This document shows positions 37,015 to 45,620 of a stretch of DNA of 64,000 nucleotides, piece by piece. The position numbers were made by a program, and so were the translations under genes. The first letter of the stretch is position 1; every line of letters starts with the position of its first letter. The notes below the pieces were generated by a model. That model was not told where the DNA came from. It ran no database searches and worked only from the letters and a program-made list of their open reading frames with translations. The stretch is from Oleispira antarctica RB-8 (GTDB taxonomy: Bacteria > Pseudomonadota > Gammaproteobacteria > Pseudomonadales > Oceanobacteraceae), in assembly GCA_000967895.1 (NCBI GenBank), contig FO203512.1, forward strand, positions 4,215,531 through 4,279,530, in the 5' to 3' direction.

Positions 37015-39549
37015 TTAGTGCTCTTCCGCTTTAAAAAAGCGTAAACGGTTAGCATTACTGACCACGGTTAATGATGAAAATGCCATTGCGGCGCCTGCGA
37101 TAACTGGGCTGAGTAACACACCAAAGAAGGGATATAGGATGCCCGCGGCAAAAGGCACACCCGCCACGTTGTAAATAAAAGCTCCGAATAAGTTTTGCTT
37201 AATATTACTAAGCGTGGCTTTACTCACCGCAATCGCGTCTGCCAAACCATGCAGTGATCCCCGCATTAAGGTAATATCAGCACTTTCAATAGCGACATCG
37301 GTCCCTGTACCAATAGCAAAGCCTACGTTGGCAATGGCAAGCGCTGGCGCATCATTAATGCCATCCCCTGTCATGCCCACAATCTCACCCTGCATTTGCA
37401 ATTCTTGTACTTTTTCAGATTTTTGTTCCGGCAGTACTTCAGCAAAAAACTCAGTAATTCCTACTTTCTTAGCGACAGCTTTTGCAGTATCTCGATTATC
37501 ACCGGTAAGCATTACGACTCGAATGCCATTTTTTTGTAGACGCTTAATGGCCGCGATGGAGTCTTCTTTGATGGGATCGGCGACGGCGATGATAGCGGAA
37601 AATTTATTATCAATAGCAAAGAACATTGGGGTTTTGGCTTCAGCGGCTAAGGCTTGAGCTTTTTCAACAAAATCACCCAATTCAATACCTTTCTCATGCA
37701 TTAGTTTTTCATTACCAAAGAGTAAGGTTTTACCATCCACTTCGGCCTGCACACCATGACCTGCAATCGCTTTAAAGTTACTGGCTTTACCAATGCTTAG
37801 CCCAGACTCTTGCGCAGACTCCACAATCGCCATGGCTAACGGATGCTCCGAACCACTTTCTAATGTGGCTGATAATCTCAAAACAGTGTCTTCGTCAAAC
37901 TCTCCGGCTAATACCACATCAGTAACCTTTGGAGCCCCTAAAGTGATGGTGCCTGTTTTATCTAGAATCATGGCTGTGATTTTTGATGCGGTTTGCAAGG
38001 CTTCACCATTACGGATCAAAACCCCGGCTTCGGCCGCTTTACCAACGCCAACCATTACCGACATCGGCGTCGCAAGCCCAAGCGCACAAGGGCAAGCAAT
38101 AATAAGTACGGTAGTCGCCGATATAATGGCGTAGGCGATTACGGGCTCAGGCCCAAAGTTCAACCAAATTAAAGCGCTGGTGACTGCAATAATCATCACG
38201 ACAGGCACAAAATAAGCGGAGATAACATCTGCCATACGACCAATCGGCGGCTTTGAGTTTTGCGCGCGCTTCACCATATTAATGATCTGCGCTAGCGCTG
38301 TATCTTTACCGACCCGAGTCGCTTTGAATAAGATAGAGCCGGTTTTATTAATAGTACCTGCGACGACTTCTGCCCCGACAGTTTTTTCTACCGGCATAGA
38401 TTCACCCGTCAGCATCGATTCATCAATCGCGGTATGACCTTCAATCACTTTGCCATCCACAGAAATTTTTTCACCGGGTCGAACGCGAACCACATCGTTC
38501 AGCAGCACTTGATCAATAGCGATGTCGACTTCAATGCCATCACGAATGACCCGCGCAGTTTTAGGCTGCAATCCGATAAGACGTTTAATGGCTTCAGAAG
38601 TACGACCACGGGCTTTCAACTCCAGCGCCAAACCTAAATTAATTAAACCAATAATCATTGCCGTCGCTTCAAAATAAACGTGGCGAGCCATTTCTGGCAC
38701 TGCTTCTGGGGCAAAAACAACCACCATGGAATAAAGCCATGCGGTACCGGTACCCAGTGCGATCAATGTATCCATATTGGCGGAATGATTTTTGAATGAC
38801 TGCCAGGCGCCAACATAAAAGTGCTTACCCGAAAATACCATCACCCCTAACGTTATCAGCCCGACAACCAGCCAAGCCAACTGCTCTGATATCGTGCTCA
38901 CCGTCATTTCGCCCACGACAAGGCCGTAGACCATAAGAGGGATACCGACTGCCAACGCGATGGTCATTTCACGCATAAGGCGCTTGTAATAAACTTCGTC
39001 AGCAATTTCTTTTTCGTTTAAAGCCTCGTCCTCATTTTCAGCGGTACTCACTTTGGCATTGTAGCCAGCTTGTTCTACCGCTTTAATCAAATCTAACTGT
39101 TTTGCTGTACCTGTAACCGTCACGGTACGCTGAGCAAAGTTCATTTCTGCACGACTAACCCCAGCTACTTGTTTTAAAGCCGATTCGATTTTATTGACAC
39201 AACTTCCACAACTTGCGCCGTCTATGAGCAGCTCTATTTCAGAACCGTCAAAACTGCCTTTCACTTCAGTTTTTTCATCTAAAGTATCACTCTCAAATTC
39301 TTCCGTACTCATCTTGGCACTGTAACCAGCCTGCTCTACAGCCGTGATCAAATCCAATAGTGTTGCTGCGCCTACAACCTTCACAGTGCGCTGAGCAAAG
39401 TTCATTTCTGCCTGGGTCACCCCACTAACTTCTTGTAAGGCTGATTCAATTTTTTTCACACAACTTCCGCAATTTGCACCATCAATTAAAAGCTTTATTT
39501 CTGAAAGGGTCGAGTTACTTTCCACCTCATTCACATTAGACACCGTCAT
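37015..39549 (-). CDS. copA: Cu(I)-translocating P-type ATPase with two HMA domains
   Basis: This 844-aa P1B-type ATPase exports cytosolic Cu(I). Two tandem HMA domains bind copper at Cys27/Cys30 (GANCGSC) and Cys114/Cys117 (GASCGSC). The core has the transport motif [12 protein letters not shown], phosphorylation [25 protein letters not shown] and [11 protein letters not shown]. Eight membrane segments are expected. The two HMA domains are close duplicates of each other at protein level. A CueR-type operator lies upstream at 39605-39635. This is not the same protein as the multicopper oxidase also called CopA. Confidence 0.96.
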   Translation of the reverse strand: MTVSNVNEVESNSTLSEIKLLIDGANCGSCVKKIESALQEVSGVTQAEMNFAQRTVKVVGAATLLDLITAVEQAGYSAKMSTEEFESDTLDEKTEVKGSFDGSEIELLIDGASCGSCVNKIESALKQVAGVSRAEMNFAQRTVTVTGTAKQLDLIKAVEQAGYNAKVSTAENEDEALNEKEIADEVYYKRLMREMTIALAVGIPLMVYGLVVGEMTVSTISEQLAWLVVGLITLGVMVFSGKHFYVGAWQSFKNHSANMDTLIALGTGTAWLYSMVVVFAPEAVPEMARHVYFEATAMIIGLINLGLALELKARGRTSEAIKRLIGLQPKTARVIRDGIEVDIAIDQVLLNDVVRVRPGEKISVDGKVIEGHTAIDESMLTGESMPVEKTVGAEVVAGTINKTGSILFKATRVGKDTALAQIINMVKRAQNSKPPIGRMADVISAYFVPVVMIIAVTSALIWLNFGPEPVIAYAIISATTVLIIACPCALGLATPMSVMVGVGKAAEAGVLIRNGEALQTASKITAMILDKTGTITLGAPKVTDVVLAGEFDEDTVLRLSATLESGSEHPLAMAIVESAQESGLSIGKASNFKAIAGHGVQAEVDGKTLLFGNEKLMHEKGIELGDFVEKAQALAAEAKTPMFFAIDNKFSAIIAVADPIKEDSIAAIKRLQKNGIRVVMLTGDNRDTAKAVAKKVGITEFFAEVLPEQKSEKVQELQMQGEIVGMTGDGINDAPALAIANVGFAIGTGTDVAIESADITLMRGSLHGLADAIAVSKATLSNIKQNLFGAFIYNVAGVPFAAGILYPFFGVLLSPVIAGAAMAFSSLTVVSNANRLRFFKAEEH

Positions 39550-39604
39550 TATTTAATTCCTTACTCAATTAGTTCAGAGTGCAACTAAGCACACTTTTAA
39601 TTAA

Positions 39605-39635
39605 AAGGTACACCTATGTCCTAGACATAGGTCAA
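39605..39635 (-). promoter_or_regulatory. CueR-type promoter/operator upstream of the Cu P-type ATPase
   Basis: On the minus strand TTGACC (39635-39630) and TACCTT (39610-39605) are 19 bp apart. A perfect inverted repeat at 39612-39632 has arms ACCTATGTC and GACATAGGT around CTA. This is the MerR/CueR architecture. No CueR gene is in the window, so the regulator must be elsewhere. Confidence 0.82.
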
Positions 39636-39701
39636 GCACATAGTTTTATCATTCGCAGATTTTCTTCTAATACGATGTGTAATGATTTTCATGAATCACC
39701 T

Positions 39702-40070
39702 TCATTTCTTTTTCTTTCCGGTAAGCGGATTTGAATGGCACGACCATGGGGTGTCTTTGATATTTGCCTTTATATTTTCATCAGTATATTCGTACCAGCT
39801 TTTCTTAGTATTGTTCCACCAATCTTTTGCAACACTGATGAAATGATTATCTAATATACTTTCAACATCCTCTAAGCTTTTATAGGATGCATCATAGGAC
39901 ACGGTTATTGTATGTTCATCTTTAACAAGAACGACCTCATCAATTCCAATAATCCTATCAATCTCTTTTTCTATACAATCCCAAGGTACATCACCATCAC
40001 CTTCCAGCTTTAAATGACGCTTAACTAAATAATTAGTATTTATTGTCGCTTTATGTTTCTTTTCACTCAT
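39702..40070 (-). CDS. Degenerate HMA-like protein paired with PII-like copy 2
   Basis: This 122-aa cytosolic protein has the secondary-structure pattern of a heavy-metal-associated domain (IEKEIDRIIGIDEVVLVKDE, then YKSLEDVESILDNHF) without CxxC. It ends in a conserved-looking TPWSCHSNP. It is homologous to the second half of the protein at 32296-32793, but lacks the Cys-rich N-terminal domain. It lies directly downstream of the PII-like gene at 40141. Function unknown. Confidence 0.65.
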   Translation of the reverse strand: MSEKKHKATINTNYLVKRHLKLEGDGDVPWDCIEKEIDRIIGIDEVVLVKDEHTITVSYDASYKSLEDVESILDNHFISVAKDWWNNTKKSWYEYTDENIKANIKDTPWSCHSNPLTGKKKK

Positions 40071-40140
40071 GATCTTTCCTCTACTATATGAAAGACTTCA
40101 AAAATTTAAATAATATAAAATTACTATTTATTACACTTAG

Positions 40141-40458
40141 CTAATTAAGTTTTAATTTTCTAGAACAGCCAAAGAGTCCTTCAATAGGTTCTATAGATAC
40201 TAGAAATTTATCGCTATCATTAACAGATACCACTGACTCGATCAAACGCGCAACTTTCTTTGCGTGCTCCGCATCTACGTATATTTCAATTTGGGTATGC
40301 TTAATTAAAAGATAGCTATTAGCGTTACTATTACCTGAACTCGCTCCGACACAATGAGTTGAAAAGCCAGAGGCTGCATAGGCCCTTAATGCTTCCTGTA
40401 CATCCTTAAGCCTAAGCTCATCAAAAATAGCACTCACTTTTTTAATTTCCATACTCAA
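40141..40458 (-). CDS. PII-like signalling protein, copy 2
   Basis: This 105-aa PII-like protein resembles the one at 32987-33325 in both ends: VSAIFDELRLKDVQEALRAY and HTQIEIYVDAEHAKKVARLI, then VSIEPIEGLF. The T-loop region (CVGASSGNSNANSYL) is unlike copy 1 and lacks the GRG motif, so ligand binding may differ. It is followed by the HMA-like gene after 70 bases, mirroring the first pair. Confidence 0.75.
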   Translation of the reverse strand: MSMEIKKVSAIFDELRLKDVQEALRAYAASGFSTHCVGASSGNSNANSYLLIKHTQIEIYVDAEHAKKVARLIESVVSVNDSDKFLVSIEPIEGLFGCSRKLKLN

Positions 40459-40564
40459 CCTTAATTAAATATCAGTTGTAACTGAAAGATATTATGTCCA
40501 TGAGCTATGTCGGAGCCACTTTTAGCAGAAAAGTGAAGATAACAAGGCTATCAAAACTCACGAA

Positions 40565-40873
40565 TTACTTATGGCTATGACCTTCATACATTTTTCCAGG
40601 TACATCACCATTCATATCCATTTTCTCAGTTTTTTTCATGCCTTTCGAATCCATGCTGTGCATTTGATTCATGCACTTTTTCATCATTGCTTGAGTCACT
40701 GGATCATTCATATCCATTTTTGAATGGTCCATTGTTTTCATCATTTCGCAATTTGCCATCTCAGATCCTTCAGCGTGCTCTGCTGGATCGTGAGCATGAA
40801 CGGATGCTACTAGGAACATCATTGGTATTGCTGTTGAGATTACAGACCATTTTGACTTGTTAGTTAATTTCAT
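40565..40873 (-). CDS. Met/His-rich periplasmic copper-binding protein
   Basis: This 102-aa protein has a signal peptide ending SVHAHD. The mature part is rich in Met and His (MANCEMMKTMDHSKMDMND and MMKKCMNQMHSMDSKGMKK), with a tail YEGHSHK. This composition indicates Cu(I) or Ag(I) buffering in the periplasm. It is divergent from copRS, with the CopR-like box between them, so it is probably copper-induced. Confidence 0.75.
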   Translation of the reverse strand: MKLTNKSKWSVISTAIPMMFLVASVHAHDPAEHAEGSEMANCEMMKTMDHSKMDMNDPVTQAMMKKCMNQMHSMDSKGMKKTEKMDMNGDVPGKMYEGHSHK

Positions 40874-41022
40874 TTTCTTTCCCTTTTGTTTTTCATTTTA
40901 TTTGTTGATAAGCCTAGCTTACTCTACACCCTAGATACAAAGGTACTGACACCGAGATGACTAGAGAACCTAAAGACTAAATTCAGCTTACCCCCATATA
41001 ACTGTCCTAAAGATGACTGCAG

Positions 41023-41042
41023 CATTACAAAAATGTCATATT
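41023..41042 (+). promoter_or_regulatory. CopR/CusR-type box between the Met-rich gene and copRS
   Basis: CATTACAAAAATGTCATATT differs from the box upstream of copA (27676-27695) at only two central positions. It sits 107 bases before copR and 150 bases before the divergent gene at 40873, so it could control both and provide autoregulation. Confidence 0.75.
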
Positions 41043-41148
41043 CATGTAATCTAACTGACAGTTCTTATACTCTATACTCATTCTTTAGCATCACGTCTAA
41101 AGAGCTCCTTATTTGAAGAACCCTTGCCTAGAGAGTAGCGGACCTAAA

Positions 41149-41829
41149 ATGAAATTATTAGTCGTAGAAGATGAGATTAAAACGGGACAATACCTTAAGA
41201 AGGGGCTTTCTGAAGCTGGATTAATTGTGGATCTAGCGTGCACCGGCATGGACGGTCACCACCAAGCAGTTACCGAAAAATATGACCTCATTATTCTAGA
41301 CGTAATGCTGCCTGACATTGATGGCTGGCACATATTAAAAACCCTGCGCAGCAATGGAGATTTAACCCCCGTTCTATTTTTAAGCGCCAAAGATAGCACC
41401 GAGGATAAGGTTAAAGGCTTAGAGCTAGGGGCCGATGATTACCTTGCCAAGCCCTTCGTATTCGCTGAACTGTTAGCAAGAGTAAGAACGCTACTAAGGC
41501 GCGGCATACCCAATCAAGAGCTTGATACATTAACCATTGCCAATATGACTCTCGACCTCAAACGCCGCTCTGCAATAAGAGAGGGTCAACGAATTAACTT
41601 AACCAATAAAGAGTTTTCGTTGCTCGAGCTATTATTAAGAAGACAAGGCGAGGTATTACCGAGATCGCTTATAGCGTCCCAAGTTTGGGATATGAATTTT
41701 GATAGTGATACCAATGTAATCGATGTCGCCATTCGAAGGTTACGCTCAAAGATAGACTCCAACTTTCAGCCGAAATTAATACATACCGTTCGTGGCATGG
41801 GCTATGTCCTTGAGGCATACAATGAGTAA
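41149..41829 (+). CDS. copR: Copper-responsive OmpR-type response regulator CopR/CusR
   Basis: This 226-aa regulator has a receiver domain with the phosphoryl site in [17 protein letters not shown] and Lys in DYLAKPF, and a C-terminal winged helix with [18 protein letters not shown] at 41149 ([13 protein letters not shown]) gives the usual length; the frame is open further upstream but the extra residues are not family-like. It overlaps copS by eight bases. It presumably binds the two boxes at 27676 and 41023. Confidence 0.92.
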   Translation: MKLLVVEDEIKTGQYLKKGLSEAGLIVDLACTGMDGHHQAVTEKYDLIILDVMLPDIDGWHILKTLRSNGDLTPVLFLSAKDSTEDKVKGLELGADDYLAKPFVFAELLARVRTLLRRGIPNQELDTLTIANMTLDLKRRSAIREGQRINLTNKEFSLLELLLRRQGEVLPRSLIASQVWDMNFDSDTNVIDVAIRRLRSKIDSNFQPKLIHTVRGMGYVLEAYNE

Positions 41830-43264
41830 TAAAGCCTCCAGTAACAAAACAAGAAGACCCATGTCTCTTGTCATGAATGTGACGATTAGAGTGGGCATAA
41901 TAATATCCTTATGCTTCATCGCACTTGGCTTTGCCGTACAGCAATCGATCCACCATCATTTTTTAGAGCAAGATGCCGATGAGCTTCACGTTATTGAGAC
42001 GACCGTGAAAAGTGCACTTAACCAAGCCATTAACGGTTCAGATAATCCGTTATTGAGCCGCGAAGAGTTGAAAGTCTATTTAGAGAATACAATCTCAGGG
42101 CATCACGGTGTCTATTTTGCAGTTTTTGATCATGCGCAGCAGCTACTTTATAAAAATGGCGAGCTTGATTTTCAACCCTTAATCGATAACAACCACATCA
42201 ATAAATCAGTGACACCTAAGACGTTATATTCTTGGGATACCCCAGATCATAACTATTGGGGAACTCTGCTTGCGACTAAACTCTACTCAAGTGACCCTAA
42301 AAAAACATGGATCATCGCGGTAGCGGCACAAACTGATTTTCATCATTCATTTATGACCACTTTTTTTAGAACGCTCTGGTCTTTAATGGTTCTTGCCAGC
42401 TTATTAACAACGTTTGCCGCTTGGCTCGCCATTCGAAACGGACATAGACCCTTACATCAAATAAGCACAGAAATTAAAAGCATTACCTCCGAGCAATTAA
42501 ATCGTCGTTTAAATACTCATAACATTCCGCCAGAATTGCTTGAACTGGTTGAATCTTTTAATACCATGATCACCTCCATGGACTCTGTCTTTCAAAAACT
42601 GTCACACTTTTCTGCCGATATTGCCCACGAACTTCGCACACCGATAACCAACCTTTCAACACAAACACAAGTGGCACTGAATCAAGCTAGGTCAACGGCA
42701 GAATATCAAGAAATACTCTATTCCAATCTAGAAGAATACAATCGACTTAACACGATTGTCAGAGACATGCTGTGGCTAGCTAAAACAGACAACAATATTT
42801 TAACGCTAGAAAAAACAGAACTGGATATTAAGAAGGAAGTTGAAAACTTATTTGATTATTTTGAAGCTTGGGCAGAAGAACAAAGTATCAGCTTAAAAGT
42901 ACAAGGCGATACATTAAACATTCAAGCCGATAAAAACTTAATTCAACGAGCACTAAGCAATCTTTTAACCAATGCCATACGTCATGCGTCACCCAATACC
43001 GCTGTTACCATAATATTAGAGAGTACTGATAATACGGTTCATATTACGGTTAAAAACATAGGTTCAATAATTTCTAATGAGCATATCGATCGTATTTTTG
43101 ACCGTTTTTATCGCATAGATCCGTCTAGGCAGCGACATTTTTTGAATGAGGGAATTGGCCTTGGGCTATCGATTGTGCAATCGATCGTTCAAGCTCATAA
43201 AGGCAGCATAAATGTCACCTCTGGTAATGAAGAGACCAGCTTTACTCTTATCTTTCCTAAATAA
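41822..43264 (+). CDS. copS: Copper-sensing histidine kinase CopS/CusS
   Basis: This 480-aa kinase has TM1 ([17 protein letters not shown]), a periplasmic sensor region with several His residues ([16 protein letters not shown]), TM2 ([17 protein letters not shown]), HAMP, the phospho-acceptor box ([16 protein letters not shown]), and the ATP-binding [10 protein letters not shown] and [12 protein letters not shown] at 41822 overlaps the copR stop (ATGAGTAA). It matches heavy-metal sensor kinases. Confidence 0.92.
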   Translation: MSNKASSNKTRRPMSLVMNVTIRVGIIISLCFIALGFAVQQSIHHHFLEQDADELHVIETTVKSALNQAINGSDNPLLSREELKVYLENTISGHHGVYFAVFDHAQQLLYKNGELDFQPLIDNNHINKSVTPKTLYSWDTPDHNYWGTLLATKLYSSDPKKTWIIAVAAQTDFHHSFMTTFFRTLWSLMVLASLLTTFAAWLAIRNGHRPLHQISTEIKSITSEQLNRRLNTHNIPPELLELVESFNTMITSMDSVFQKLSHFSADIAHELRTPITNLSTQTQVALNQARSTAEYQEILYSNLEEYNRLNTIVRDMLWLAKTDNNILTLEKTELDIKKEVENLFDYFEAWAEEQSISLKVQGDTLNIQADKNLIQRALSNLLTNAIRHASPNTAVTIILESTDNTVHITVKNIGSIISNEHIDRIFDRFYRIDPSRQRHFLNEGIGLGLSIVQSIVQAHKGSINVTSGNEETSFTLIFPK

Positions 43265-43307
43265 CAGTAATTGCACAACGAGTTAAATCTATCGGTAGCG
43301 CTATCCA

Positions 43308-43432
43308 CTACAGAATAACCCTCTCCACAAACCCTTGAATTTGCTTATTAACAACCTCTGCCTGCTCAGCAAATACCATGTGCGTACCAGTCTTAATAAC
43401 TGAATCGCCCCCTAGTTCACTAAAAGCTCATC
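43308..43432 (-). pseudogene. C-terminal remnant of an alpha/beta hydrolase
   Basis: Read on the minus strand, the frame gives ELGGDSVIKTGTHMVFAEQA and then VVNKQIQGFVERVIL before a stop. This is the usual end of alpha/beta hydrolases, with the catalytic His in GTHMVF. Nothing of the nucleophile region remains and stops occur upstream. It is a decayed fragment. Confidence 0.6.
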
Positions 43433-43574
43433 CGGTGCTAGCAATTTAGACTTGGGATGGCTGCAGGGTTTGGATTGTTAAAGTTAAGCTGGTTTTCTAT
43501 TTTAGCTATTCGAAAAATCAGAATTAAATCGAGCTAAGTATAATACCCGTCGCTTCTCTATGGAGGTAAATACA

Positions 43575-43925
43575 ATGACTTACTACATTATAAAGGTATT
43601 GATCACAGCAGCTCTAATAGTCCTCATCGCAGAGGTTTCAAAGCGTAGCAGCTTTATAGGAGCGGTACTTGCGTCTGTTCCTCTGACATCGACATTAGCA
43701 ATGCTTTGGCTTTACATCGATACAGGAAGTGTCGATAAAGTCAGCGAGCTAGCGAGTAGCGTATTTTGGCTAGTTCTCCCGTCATTAGCATTATTCCTTA
43801 CTTTACCGATCCTCTTGTCTCAAGGGATAGGATTTTACCTGAGTCTTTCAATATCTATCATAGTAACCGCTGCATGTTACTTTCTCATGATTATGGTTTT
43901 ACGATATTGTGATGTGCCCCTCTAA
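43575..43925 (+). CDS. DUF3147-type membrane protein
   Basis: This 116-aa protein has four hydrophobic segments (ALIVLIAEVSKRSSFIGAVL fits DUF3147; then LAMLWLYID, LVLPSLALFLTLPILL and the C-terminal segment). ATG at 43575 follows GGAGGT by seven bases, a strong site. Function unknown; it may be a small inner-membrane transporter-like protein. Confidence 0.75.
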   Translation: MTYYIIKVLITAALIVLIAEVSKRSSFIGAVLASVPLTSTLAMLWLYIDTGSVDKVSELASSVFWLVLPSLALFLTLPILLSQGIGFYLSLSISIIVTAACYFLMIMVLRYCDVPL

Positions 43926-44003
43926 ATTTTAGGCTATTACCAGCACTTCTTTACAACTTTGATTGTTATATTGTTGTCAACTTCATAACTGTGAATATTA
44001 AAG

Positions 44004-44386
44004 ATGCGCTTGGGTGAACTTGAGAAGCTAATACTTCAATACTTTTGGAATATGGGGCCAGCTGATGCGAAGCAGGTATTTTCTTATTTTGAAAAAAACG
44101 TGGCGGCACTCTAAATACCATTCAAAGTACTTTAGATAGATTATTTAAAAAAGGCTTACTCCTGCGTGAGAAACAAGGCCATGCATTTCAATACAGAGCA
44201 GCTATCGAGCGAGATGCATTTCTTGGTAATCTGATTAATAAAATCTCAAACGACTTCGGCGGTAACGCTGATAATGCACTTCTAGCAGCATTTTCTTCTC
44301 TTTCTAGTGATTTAGATAACTCACAGCTAGATGAACTAGAACGCTTAATTGATCAGCGTCGTTTATTAAGTAATAAAGGCTCATAA
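44004..44386 (+). pseudogene. BlaI/MecI/CopY-family repressor, frameshifted
   Basis: ATG at 44004 starts MRLGELEKLILQYFWNMGPA, the typical winged-helix start of BlaI/MecI proteins. The frame breaks in a run of seven A near 44090. It resumes as RGGTLNTIQSTLDRLFKKGL, then LLREKQGHAFQYRAA and a helical C-terminus to 44386. A single-base slip in the A-run explains the loss. Confidence 0.8.
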
Positions 44387-44388
44387 GA

Positions 44389-44815
44389 ATGATTTTCGGA
44401 GGCTTGGGCCTGGCTCTTAATATTACAACGATTGTGATTTTAAGCTGCAGCTTCACCTTGATTCTTACGTCTGTAATCATGAAGCACTTCCATGATTCCT
44501 TATCTAATTTCAATGCAATTAGTAGATCTCGAATACTTTAGTGCATTGTTATTTTACCTTGGTTTGTTAGCGCTCTATCCGTCGTTGCTTTAGTATTTCC
44601 CGAGCTATTTCAATGGAAAGGAGTCTGGGCTTCATTGCATTGGCATCACATATACAATTTCTCAGTATTCAGTTGGCATGGAGCATCCTTAATAATATTC
44701 AGTAGCTTTTGTTTGCTGTTATTGCTCTCTAGGCTAGCCCGAGCTTTGAAGATACATTCCAGTGTGAATCAGCTAAATTCTTTTTCAAAACCAGATGTTT
44801 TATCAAATGGATGCC
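44389..44815 (+). pseudogene. BlaR1/MecR1-type M56 membrane protein, stop and truncation
   Basis: Starting three bases after the BlaI-type gene, the frame begins MIFGGLGLALNITTIVILSC, has an in-frame TAG at 44539-44541, and continues as WHHIYNFSVFSWHGASL with membrane segments. The peptidase domain is missing, because the sequence runs into the attachment-site region at about 44815. The pair is a dead BlaI/BlaR1-type sensor system cut by the element boundary. Confidence 0.7.
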
Positions 44816-44822
44816 TGAGGCC

Positions 44823-44850
44823 GCAAGTTCGATTCTTGCAGGGCGGACCA
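44823..44850 (+). other. tRNA 3'-end-like sequence, putative att site
   Basis: The sequence folds as a T-arm and acceptor end: GCAAG (44823-44827), loop TTCGATT, CTTGC, then AGGGCGG, A and CCA at 44848-44850. No 5' half of a tRNA precedes it; a BlaR1-type remnant does. It is therefore most likely the direct-repeat copy left by integration into a tRNA 3' end. The tRNA identity is not determined. Confidence 0.6.
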
Positions 44851-44875
44851 TTTCCCTTTTTTGACTCCTACCCCT

Positions 44876-44933
44876 GTGACCAATTGTTGCTGATTTTTAC
44901 GTCGGTGACCAAAACGTGACCAAACGGTGACCA
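44876..44933 (+). repeat. Four direct GTGACCA repeats beside the att site
   Basis: GTGACCA occurs at 44876, 44905, 44916 and 44927, all on the same strand, the last three spaced by 11 bases (about one helical turn). This pattern suits arm-type binding sites for the integrase or accessory sites for the excisionase encoded next to it. Confidence 0.55.
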
Positions 44934-45021
44934 CGCCTAATTTTTACCCCTACTTATCTTAAAAATGACTGTGTCCTTTATGGCCACAGCCTAAAATATT
45001 TTTACCTTTGTTAAAGCGCTA

Positions 45022-45252
45022 TCAATCTTCTACGTCTGCTATGTATTCAGCCAGATCTTGAACATTACAAGAAAAAAACTTACACAGCTTATCTAAGCTA
45101 TCTGTTCCCGCATTATAACCACGTTGATTGATCATCTTAGACAAAGTCATTCTATGAATGCCGGTTGCTTCAGCGACCTCTCCAATTGTTACTCTTCGAT
45201 CCTCACTGAACTCTTTGTCAGCAATCCGCTCTTTAATCTTGAAACGAATCAT
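45022..45252 (-). CDS. Xre-family HTH regulator
   Basis: This 76-aa Cro/CI-like protein has the HTH in TIGEVAEATGIHRMTLSKMI and an acidic C-terminus (LAEYIADVED). ATG at 45252 (MIRFKIKER) is preferred to the earlier frame start. It is divergent from the excisionase-like gene, and the TATCA/TGATA sites lie between, so it is probably the repressor controlling excision and integrase expression. Confidence 0.75.
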   Translation of the reverse strand: MIRFKIKERIADKEFSEDRRVTIGEVAEATGIHRMTLSKMINQRGYNAGTDSLDKLCKFFSCNVQDLAEYIADVED

Positions 45253-45284
45253 TTTTTCACCACTCAATATTTATTACTTACAAA

Positions 45285-45374
45285 TGATACATAAAAGTAT
45301 CAAAGAAAGCTTGCACGCATCATTAATTAATGCTTTTATATATCAAGTGAAGCGTAAAACTATCATTTGATACA
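45285..45374. promoter_or_regulatory. TTTGATAC-type operator sites between repressor and excisionase genes
   Basis: TGATAC-ATAAAA-GTATCA (45285-45302) and TATCA-TT-TGATA (45361-45372) share the half-site TTTGATAC. They flank the divergent promoters of the Xre gene (45252) and the excisionase-like gene (45391). Binding by the Xre protein is inferred. Confidence 0.5.
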
Positions 45375-45390
45375 TTAAAGGATATTAAAA

Positions 45391-45609
45391 ATGAGTAACA
45401 ATCAGACTTATTTAACAACAGATGAACTCTCTGGTCGCATCAAATACGACCCTCGCACGATCCGCAACGTACTAAAAGATTCTGTGTTGCTTGAAGGCAT
45501 TCATTATTTCCGCCCATTTGGTGGCCGTAAGATTCTTTATATCTGGGATCGCATTGAAACAGACATGCAGAAAATCTCTGCTGGCCAAGTCAGCAACTGT
45601 CTTCAATAG
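45391..45609 (+). CDS. AlpA/excisionase-like HTH protein
   Basis: This 72-aa protein has a winged-helix pattern (TTDELSGRIKYDPRTIRNVL, then HYFRPFGGRKILYIWDRIE) of the excisionase/AlpA type. It ends 11 bases before the integrase and shares its strand. It is the probable recombination directionality factor of this element. Confidence 0.75.
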   Translation: MSNNQTYLTTDELSGRIKYDPRTIRNVLKDSVLLEGIHYFRPFGGRKILYIWDRIETDMQKISAGQVSNCLQ

Positions 45610-45620
45610 GAGGAATTAAT

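Noticed and set aside
44823-44850. Complete tRNA gene
   Set aside because: Only the T-arm and acceptor end are present; the preceding bases belong to a BlaR1-type remnant and do not form the 5' half.
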